From NCBI GenBank assembly GCA_944472135.2, contig OX235263.1:86336721-86400720 (forward strand): 64,000 nt of DNA, given 5' to 3'. This document shows, one piece after another, positions 57,323 to 64,000 of the stretch. Positions within the stretch are counted from its first letter, which is position 1. Each line of letters begins with the position of its first letter. The stretch comes from Trichobilharzia regenti (lineage: Eukaryota; Platyhelminthes; Trematoda; Strigeidida; Schistosomatidae). A model generated the notes under the pieces. It saw only the letters and a program-made list of their open reading frames with translations. It was not told the DNA's origin and searched no databases. The translations under genes and the position numbers were made by a program.

Positions 57323-60300
57323 CTCGTCCCCCCGTCAAATAGCTTCGTGCGCAGACGTTCCGACCTTCTGGGTGCTACATCCTCTAGTTGAGGATTGTTA
57401 CTGACCGGCTTGTCCCACTGTACCCATCTTTGGAGCTGACTGGCGTTAACTCGTTTCTGTTTATCACCTCTTCGGATGGTATATACTTGACCCCGTCTTT
57501 TTGTGATTGTGTATGGTCCTTCCCACTTTGGAAGGAGTTTCCGTGAACCTAGCCCGCCTCCAACTGTATATCTCCTGTCTCTACACTTCACTTGGTCCCC
57601 GACTGCAAAGGTAATGCACTGCGTCCTTTCTTTCATCTGAGACTTCATGACATCACTGCGCTGCTTCCGTATTACATTCTTGACTGCCTCTTTCCTCTCT
57701 GCTTTTAATTTCGTCGTACTCCACTTTTGGTGCATGGGCCAGGTCTCATTGTGTACCGGTAATCGTGGTTTTCTACCATACATCAGTTGGAAGGGTGACT
57801 TCTTCGTTGTTTCCTGAGTGGTAGCCCGATGTGTTAGTAAAATCAGTGGAAGCTCCGTTTCCCAGTTCCCGCCCTTCGAGGCCAGCCACTCCTTCAGTGT
57901 ACGGTTGTTTCTCTCCGTTAGGCCATTCGTTTGTGGATGGTATGGGGTCGTTCTGATCCTCTTGATGCCCAGCTGTTGCAAACGGGAAGTAAACTCTTCA
58001 CTCTCGAAACAGGGACCTTGGTCTGTCAGTATTGTCTTCGGTACGCCGTGGTCTGCAACAATGTGTCTAACTACTGCATCTGTCACGGTTCTTGCACGTT
58101 GGTCTGGGATTGCTACGGCGTCTACCCATCGTGTCGCGTGTTCCGTCATCACCAAGAGGTACTGATTACCATTGGATGTCTGAGGAAATGGACCCATGAC
58201 ATCTACGGACCACAAGTCACCTATCGCGGTAACTGGAATCGACTGAAGTGGTGGTCGTATACACCGGTCACCTTTCATCAGCTGGCACCGTGGACATCCA
58301 AGTACGTATCTTGCTACGTCTTCTCTCATACCTGGCCAGTACATACTTTGTCTTAGGAGATCGGTCGTTCTGGCCACGCCTGTATGCGCTAGCTGGTGAC
58401 ATTCTTCTATCATGTCGTGGCGCGACGATTGAGGTATGACAGCCAGCCAGCTTCCGTCGTTCTCTCGCCAGGTCAGAGTCCCGTAGGCATTCACTCTGAG
58501 TCGATCCCTCTGTCTGAGTAGTGTGGTTAGCTCCTTACTCGCCGTAGTTTGATCCACTTCTATTCCGTTGGTGATCACCTGTATTACTGTATTCAGCGTA
58601 TCGTCCAACCTCTGCCTACGTGCAAGTCTTAGTGGGTCTTGTTCTACTGCATGCACTCCGTAAGCGACCTCGGGCAACTCAGACTCATCTTCTGGTCTCG
58701 ATAACAAATCTGCCAAGACATTTTCACTTCCAGGAACGTGTGAGATCGTAAAATCGTACTCCTGAAGACGCAACATCCACCGTGACAACTTCCCCCGTGG
58801 GTCTCTCGCTGTCTTCAAAAATTGTAGCGGCTTATGATCAGTTTCGATGTGGAACCGCCGGCCGAGTAAATAAGGTCTCCATTTGTCGACTGCCCATACC
58901 ATTGCTAAACATTCTTTCTCTATCGTTGAATACTTTCTCTCTGTGAGTGTCAAAACCCTACTGGCATACTCAACGATTCCCTCGTCCTGTCTTAGGACCG
59001 CACCTATAGCGTAGTCACTGGCATCTGTGCACACTGTGAACTGTCTTCCTGGCACAGGTAGTTTTAGCGTCATTTGTTGGTGGTCGAGCAGCTGTTTAAT
59101 TCTGTCGAATGTCCTCTGCGATTCTTCCGACCAAACAAACTTTGGCTCACCTAGTAGCCTGTATAGAGGGGCTGCTATCTCATTGAAGTTCTTCACGAAG
59201 CGGCTATAAAACGCTGCTCTACCCAAGAATTGTCTCAGTTTTCTCTTTGAATTCGGGGCTGGAATCGTTTTAATCGTCAAAATTTTCTCCGGCAGTGGTT
59301 TAATCTCACCATTTCCCACTTTATGTCCCAACAGAGTAACATTCTTTTTGGCTATCTGGGACTTGGTTTTGTTGACGCGTAGTCCAAACTCTTCGATGCG
59401 TCGCAGCACGGCTTCTACATGGTTGACGTGATCGTTTTCGTTTTGACTGTATATGACGAGATCATCACCATAAACCTCCACGTTTTTCAAGTTCCTAAGT
59501 AATAGCTTCATCAGTCGTCTGAACGTAAACGGTGCACCTGCTAGTCCAAACGGCATGCGTTTAAATCGATATTGTGTCTGACCCACGATGAAAGCCGTCT
59601 TATCTCTATCACCTTGTTTTATCGGTATCTGCCAGTATCCTGAGCGAAGATCGAGAACCGAAAACACATTCGCACCTTGTAGGCGATCTAAAGTTTCTAC
59701 CACTGTTGGCATGGCACACGGTCTTAACTCTGTCATACTGTTTAACTGTCGAAAATCAACACAGAATCTATACTTCCCATTCGCTTTTTTTACTAACAGC
59801 ACTGGAGAGTTGTACGGGCTATCAGCTTCCTCAATAATGTCATCTTTTAACATCTCTTGCACTTGTCGCTCCACTTCGCCTTCCAGATGACATGGAACTC
59901 TTCGCGTTGTAAATGACCTTACTTTCGGATCACTTAACGGAATTTCATGATTCACCTTATCGCAATAACCGTATGGGTCGCCATCTCCAGTGAACAGATG
60001 ATCGTATTTACTAATTAACTCTGTCACATTGTGTACCGTCGGCAGCTTAATCGCTGCTATCTCGCTGGTCTCATACATGTTGATATGCCCGTATTTCGTG
60101 ACCACCACGTTCGCTTGCGTGTCGATTATGGCACCAATCTCACGCAGAAAATCCGCTCCTAATATCGTTCGCTGTAGTTCGGGTACAACAATGAAAGGAA
60201 ACGTCACCTCGCAGCCACCAACAACGACCGTACAGTTCGATCTACCCGTGATACGCAACACATACCCGCCTACTGTTTGTACTGTCAATGAACACGGGCT

Positions 60301-60387
60301 AACACTCTTACATAAATTCTTATCTATTAACGACACGGCCGCCCCTGTATCTATCAAACATACTACTTCTCGATCATTCACTCGCAA
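57301..60387 (-). CDS. pol: Gypsy pol polyprotein: protease, RT, RNase H, integrase
   Basis: 1028 codons from the first Met, without internal stops. Domains: aspartic protease LIDTGAAVSLID (Asp13); RT with VLDLRSG (Asp246), MPFGLAGAP and YGDDLVIYS (Asp308, Asp309; Ile/Ala of YxDD is Gly here); RNase H TDASDYAIGAVL (Asp455) and DHKPLQF (Asp517); integrase zinc finger (His664, His668, Cys698, Cys701) and DDE triad Asp729, Asp789, Glu825 with the canonical 35-residue D-E spacing; and a C-terminal GPY-like part KLLPKWEGPYTI. It has no chromodomain. It overlaps gag by 10 nt in the -1 frame, so expression needs frameshifting or reinitiation. The stop codon is in the 3' LTR. Confidence 0.96.
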   Translation of the reverse strand: MRVNDREVVCLIDTGAAVSLIDKNLCKSVSPCSLTVQTVGGYVLRITGRSNCTVVVGGCEVTFPFIVVPELQRTILGADFLREIGAIIDTQANVVVTKYGHINMYETSEIAAIKLPTVHNVTELISKYDHLFTGDGDPYGYCDKVNHEIPLSDPKVRSFTTRRVPCHLEGEVERQVQEMLKDDIIEEADSPYNSPVLLVKKANGKYRFCVDFRQLNSMTELRPCAMPTVVETLDRLQGANVFSVLDLRSGYWQIPIKQGDRDKTAFIVGQTQYRFKRMPFGLAGAPFTFRRLMKLLLRNLKNVEVYGDDLVIYSQNENDHVNHVEAVLRRIEEFGLRVNKTKSQIAKKNVTLLGHKVGNGEIKPLPEKILTIKTIPAPNSKRKLRQFLGRAAFYSRFVKNFNEIAAPLYRLLGEPKFVWSEESQRTFDRIKQLLDHQQMTLKLPVPGRQFTVCTDASDYAIGAVLRQDEGIVEYASRVLTLTERKYSTIEKECLAMVWAVDKWRPYLLGRRFHIETDHKPLQFLKTARDPRGKLSRWMLRLQEYDFTISHVPGSENVLADLLSRPEDESELPEVAYGVHAVEQDPLRLARRQRLDDTLNTVIQVITNGIEVDQTTASKELTTLLRQRDRLRVNAYGTLTWRENDGSWLAVIPQSSRHDMIEECHQLAHTGVARTTDLLRQSMYWPGMREDVARYVLGCPRCQLMKGDRCIRPPLQSIPVTAIGDLWSVDVMGPFPQTSNGNQYLLVMTEHATRWVDAVAIPDQRARTVTDAVVRHIVADHGVPKTILTDQGPCFESEEFTSRLQQLGIKRIRTTPYHPQTNGLTERNNRTLKEWLASKGGNWETELPLILLTHRATTQETTKKSPFQLMYGRKPRLPVHNETWPMHQKWSTTKLKAERKEAVKNVIRKQRSDVMKSQMKERTQCITFAVGDQVKCRDRRYTVGGGLGSRKLLPKWEGPYTITKRRGQVYTIRRGDKQKRVNASQLQRWVQWDKPVSNNPQLEDVAPRRSERLRTKLFDGGTSVVRAGC
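57323..57335 (-). other. Polypurine tract
   Basis: Minus strand ACGGGGGGACGAG directly before the 3' LTR; it lies inside the pol reading frame. Confidence 0.75.
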
Positions 60388-61139
60388 CTTCGAATACAGA
60401 GCCCTTTCTCAATAGCCCCCACTAAATCTAGGTTCATACGAAAGAAAGAACAAGCATTATACCGTCTGAAATTTTTTCTTTTTCGCCTTTCTGGGCAGTA
60501 TCTTCTCCAGTGTCCCGGCTTACCGCATTCAAAACACCGGTCTTTTCTATCAGCCAACTTTAACGCCGCCACTTCCCGCTGCAATGCTTCAATTTTCTGC
60601 TCATATTCGTTTGGTTTTGGTTGGTCTATAGCGGCTACCGTTGTGCTCAGCAGCTGTCTGGTCACCTTCGCCAGCTCGCTAATATCCATCGGCTGCGTTG
60701 CGTTAACCAGTTGTAATCGCTGAGAAATGTGGTCTGGGACACTCTCGATGAATTGGGAAGACAGTAACTGCGCTTCTGATTCTTCATCTAAAGTGGGAAG
60801 CGCGCGTCGAAGTAGATTAGTCAGTTTCACCGCCAACACTAGCGGGTCTCCATCAGGTCCAAGCTTCATTGACCGGAACTGCTGCATTGCTAGCTGTCTG
60901 TCTGTTTCGCTGTCAAACTCGGACACTAGTCGTTCAACCAATTTCTTCCAAGACGCTGTGCCATTTGACCTGTCTACGCTGTCATATGCAGCCTTCGCTC
61001 GGCCTCTCAACAGCGTCCCCAAGACAACTGCCTTCGCTGCCTGCTCCTTGACACCCACCAGCTCAGCAACGGCCTCGAAGTCACGTAAGAAGCTCCGTAT
61101 GTCTCCTTCTTCAAACGCAGCTGGCCACGGGATCTTCAT
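60378..61139 (-). CDS. gag: Gypsy gag protein with CCHC zinc knuckle
   Basis: 253 codons. A gag-like helical domain is visible (DIRSFLRDFEAVAELVGV, FDSETDRQLAMQQF, LVLAVKLTNLLRRALP), then a coiled stretch (YEQKIEALQREVAALKLADR) and one zinc knuckle Cys202-X2-Cys205-X4-His210-X4-Cys215 followed by a basic RRKRK tail that would bind RNA. The ATG lies 3 nt after the PBS, so there is almost no leader. The size is at the small end for gypsy gag. Confidence 0.94.
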   Translation of the reverse strand: MKIPWPAAFEEGDIRSFLRDFEAVAELVGVKEQAAKAVVLGTLLRGRAKAAYDSVDRSNGTASWKKLVERLVSEFDSETDRQLAMQQFRSMKLGPDGDPLVLAVKLTNLLRRALPTLDEESEAQLLSSQFIESVPDHISQRLQLVNATQPMDISELAKVTRQLLSTTVAAIDQPKPNEYEQKIEALQREVAALKLADRKDRCFECGKPGHWRRYCPERRKRKNFRRYNACSFFRMNLDLVGAIEKGLCIRSCE

Positions 61140-61142
61140 TTT

Positions 61143-61160
61143 TTGGAGGCAGCGACACCA
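61143..61160 (-). other. Primer binding site
   Basis: Minus strand TGGTGTCGCTGCCTCCAA, two bases after the 5' LTR. It begins with TGG, complementary to the CCA end of a tRNA. I do not name the tRNA. Confidence 0.85.
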
Positions 61161-61162
61161 AA

Positions 61163-61500
61163 TGTAACAACAGAAGACAAGGGCCAGGCAACAGATCGTT
61201 TTATTATGAAAATCAACACGTATTTATACATATTTCAACTACATTATTATAGACAAGCGCAGTCATCTGATTGGTTGTTTATCAGAAGTTAGGTAGACAA
61301 ACGCAGGCTTCTGATTGGTTGTTTCGGGATTCCTTGACAAATAGAGTTCTCTATCTGCGAATCATATTTTGCCACGTTAACTTTGCTGTGATTGGTTGTT
61401 GACTCAGCCTTGTTCATATTTTCTCACGGCCCATATTAGTGACCTAGACCTTAACGTAGATTAGTGCCAACCAATCGGCTAGCAGCCTGCTCTCACCACA
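61163..61500 (-). repeat. 5' LTR of the gypsy element
   Basis: 338 bp. On the minus strand it has several CCAAT-type boxes (three in 'aaccaatca' context), a TATAAATA box (61228-61221) and AATAAAA (61205-61199) in the right order for a promoter followed by a polyadenylation signal. Confidence 0.96.
61221..61228 (-). promoter_or_regulatory. TATA box of the gypsy 5' LTR
   Basis: TATAAATA on the minus strand, with CCAAT boxes upstream (61260-61400) and AATAAAA about 20 bp downstream. The order suits an LTR promoter with a very short R region. Confidence 0.6.
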
Positions 61501-61504
61501 CTAT

Positions 61505-61918
61505 CATGGTAACAACTCCGTTGATTTGACTTAACTTTTTCTTGTATGCTTATTTTTCTAACTACTTAAAAACTCTTACGTAATTCTGTATGTTATTTTG
61601 TTTCCATCTACACCCTGAGCACAACTCTTTCATCAAACTATTCACGCTATTACGTAACTCTTCCCTAACAATCGTTTGTGATAACTCATCAATTTTGTTA
61701 CTACTCTCTTATATCAACAAGCAGGTCTTTTGAACTTACTAATTGTAATTTCGTTTGGCAAATTTGATGTACGCACACACACACACACACATACAAAACA
61801 ACGATATATATATTTGCGGTTGTACAGCTATGAAAATGAATTCTCTGGAGAAAAGAGACCCTTAGCTGAACTACTGGTCTTCTGTCTATTAATGTTCGAA
61901 TGAGGATTTCTCATGAAT
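61505..61918 (+). mobile_element. PLE with deleted RT core, part 2 (3' UTR and terminus)
   Basis: 'catggtaacaactccg' joins across the gypsy insertion to 'accacttcta' at 56971-56980, as in the complement of 35960-35990. It ends with the terminal signature 'ggttgtacagctatgaaaat' and 'ttctcatgaatta'. Confidence 0.78.
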
Positions 61919-62640
61919 TAAAAAGTTCGGAAATTTGACGATGAACTTGCCTGATCGTGCGCCCTATATAACTAGCTCCATATGGGCAACTAAACTGGTA
62001 AATAAACATGAAGACACGAAACAGGGAAGTTTTCTTTATTTCTTGAACTAAGTATTGGTCAGCTAGTATATTCGCAGCATAGTTTAACTGCATAGAAAAT
62101 CCATTTGAAGTCCCTTCTCAGACGTTGTAATAAGGTCTCACTACTGATATTATCTGTGAATTTTGACCTTAGGAAGACCAACTTTTTGGGGACAGTCGGC
62201 AATTTCGACACTTTACTCTCTGACTTCATCTGTTTGTTTATGAATTTAGTTGGATATTCGTTTCTACTTAGTTGATCGCAAATATTACCGAGTTCATCGT
62301 TCAGTGTCTGAATTGAACAGATAACTCTAGCCCCGTAAACGAGACATCTAACCAGATTACGTTTGTATTGTAGAGTTACGAAGCTCAGGAAGTGTGTATA
62401 CTGTCCAGTTGAAGTAGGTTTTCTACACAAACGTCTACATATTGTTCCGTCTATTCCTTTAATCACTAGGATGTCGACAAAGAGGACAGAGTCATTTTTT
62501 CCTTTCATTGATGAAGCTTATGCCAGTATGTGATGTATTCAATGTATCCAATATGTCCTTAGTCTGTCTTTCTTTCCTTATAACTATAAGTGTGTCATCG
62601 ATATATGGGCAAAGAAATCAACATTACATTCTACATCTTT
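61919..62640 (-). mobile_element. Penelope-like element fragment, minus strand
   Basis: Frames 62508-62059 (VDILVIKGIDGTICRRLCRK, PTSTGQYTHFLSFV, LPTVPKKLVFLRSKF) and 62093-61911 (FIYQFSCPYGASYIGRTIRQ) give the RT end and a GIY-YIG start with intact YIGR, cut off by the adjoining PLE terminus. Confidence 0.8.
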
Positions 62641-62651
62641 AATATATAAGA

Positions 62652-62868
62652 TAGTTGGAGGCAGTCGACCGGAAGCCTTGCCTGACCTAGGTTTCGTGCT
62701 AGTTGGCACTCACTAGTCAGCAAGGCGTGTCTGCAACCTTCAAGGAACTCATGTCTTTTCTGAGTTCCTCCAAGGTTGCAGACACGCCTTGTTGACCAGT
62801 GAGTGCCAACTAGCACGAAACCTAGGTCGGCAAAGCTTCGTGTGGCCGATTGCCTCCAACCACCTATG
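62652..62868. repeat. Near-perfect hairpin, family B repeat, copy 2
   Basis: Two arms of about 105 bp meet at a loop of about 10 nt near 62751-62760; 'gtgccaactagcacgaaacc' in the right arm has its complement in the left. The following 62869-63005 matches the later part of the 7026-7325 repeat. Confidence 0.75.
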
Positions 62869-63139
62869 ATCATCAAATCAGTGTGCACCGTGGTGGCGAG
62901 CTACATAGAATGATGGCCACATTGCAAACCTGACTAACAGAATTCAGTCTGCACCAGAGAAAGGACTAGACACATCGCATTAGCTACTAGTGTCCAATCC
63001 AACCATCTTTAAGAAGACCATTATATTGTTTGATATAAGAAAAATAAATGTGCAATGTGGTAGAGTGCAGTTCCATTATAGGTAAATTTTGTTTTGATAA
63101 AGTCTCACAGTATTATACAGTAATGTTTACTGATGACGT

Positions 63140-64000
63140 TTCGAGCACAATTTATTGCTCATAATCATATCAAGGTACTCACACAAGTTTCTAACTTTGT
63201 TTATATAACTCCATTATTTTCCATTGCTTGATTTGATTGGTAGTAGTATTTTCCATATTTCCAGTATGAGTGATGAGTCATTCCTATTGCATGTGCTGGG
63301 TGTAGACTCAATGAACAAGAATGCGGTAATCAACCTCTCTCTCTCTCTCCACTCACCTATATTACTTCTTGGAGTTTTAATCCATTCCCACCCTATTGTG
63401 TGGTTGTGTGTTAATGCATGCATGGAGTGCAGTGCGATGCTGAGCTTTTTTCTAAATTACTTATCTTTTCAGGGTCAACCATTCTTCCCTTAGCTAAATT
63501 CTTATGTTCCGACAATCTGACTACCCCCAACCTGCTAGTTTGACCAATGTGATTGACTTGACTCACAGTCATTACTGGGTATTTTGTAAATTATATAATT
63601 TTGTCTAATTGGGTCGACTGGATCTTTTAACCTACAGAGCTTGTCCAGCCTGAGTGAGTTTGTATGTTTGAATGCCACCCTAATTCTTGCTCTATTTAGA
63701 ATCTTATGTAGGGTCTCAGGTGTCCCCTCCTCATATGGTATAGCTGTAGATGAATTATATTCTCTTTTATTTATTATTATTACTAGTTTAACAATTATTT
63801 TTCTTTTGGCCGTTGGCGATCTTCCTAATGAATTTTAGGGGATAGTTGTTTAAGACCAACGCCTCTTCTTTCTGTTTTATTTCATCATTTAGGTGTTTTA
63901 TTGTACTACTTAGTGCCACTGCTCAGTTTGTTAAACACTTCGCTAAGCGTGTCTTCACAGACAGATGACGGATGAGATGAATTAAAGTCTTAATATCTAT
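63140..64000 (-). mobile_element. Penelope-like element, fourth family, copy 2
   Basis: Direct repeat of 48998-49850 in the same orientation, clearly similar but with many single-base differences. The protein end (NRNDSSLILEIWKILLP) is readable on the minus strand. The element runs off the window. Confidence 0.75.

Larger units (their letters stand above)
56985..61500 (-). mobile_element. Complete Ty3/gypsy LTR retrotransposon with identical LTRs
   Basis: 4516 bp on the minus strand: 5' LTR 61163-61500, PBS 61143-61160, gag 61139-60378, pol 60387-57301, PPT-like 57335-57323, 3' LTR 56985-57322. The two 338-bp LTRs appear identical base for base, and the 4-bp TSD ctat (56981-56984, 61501-61504) is intact. 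gag and pol are both open, with all catalytic residues in place. It is a recent insertion into the PLE at 55493-61918 and possibly still competent. It is shorter than the better-known schistosome gypsy elements such as Boudicca. Confidence 0.97.

Noticed and set aside
57818..58356. Plus-strand open frames opposite gypsy pol
   Set aside because: Shadows of the intact minus-strand pol gene, as are the frames at 59588-60415 and 60727-61167.

Overview
The window looks like a piece of a blood-fluke (Schistosoma) chromosome. It is AT-rich and its genes are split by introns. More than half of it is made of element families known from schistosomes: SR2-like RTE retrotransposons, Penelope-like elements (PLEs), a CR1-like element, an intact Ty3/gypsy LTR element, tRNA-headed SINEs and repeats that resemble the Smalpha hammerhead family. 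The exact species cannot be read from the sequence.

Region 1 (1-16 kb): one host gene, a canonical nuclear poly(A) polymerase on the + strand. It has seven coding exons (1078-1545, 1591-1776, 3946-4182, 6394-6514, 10698-11181, 13820-14264, 15694-15957) that join in frame to 734 codons. The first intron is only 45 bp. The others reach 4.2 kb and most are swollen by SINEs, RTE and PLE fragments, several with visible target-site duplications. An acceptor-like AG directly before the ATG makes a spliced-leader junction possible.

Region 2 (16-24.5 kb): gene-free flank with low-complexity tracts, Smalpha-like repeats, a solo LTR, SINEs and PLE remnants. A small foldback sits inside a PLE arm.

Region 3 (24.5-46.8 kb): a nearly full-length RTE on the minus strand (endonuclease plus reverse transcriptase, two frameshifts), a second solo LTR, many broken RTE copies in both orientations, and at least five PLE copies from more than one family.

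Region 4 (46.8-64 kb): a CR1-like fragment, more PLEs (one a palindrome with arms of about 480 bp), an RTE copy split by a TIR-bearing insertion, and a complete gypsy element (56985-61500). The gypsy element has identical 338-bp LTRs, a 4-bp TSD and open gag and pol frames, and it lies inside an older PLE.

The most interesting structure lies in how the repeats are built. The main SINE joins a tRNA head to the first ~50 and last ~35 nt of the local RTE, as if derived from an internally deleted LINE. Hammerhead-ribozyme-like folds appear in two unrelated repeat families: 50-nt folds at PLE termini and degenerate folds in the Smalpha-like repeats. Nothing resembling a CRISPR array, operon or bacterial system is present. 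All reads are by eye; no alignment or database search was run.
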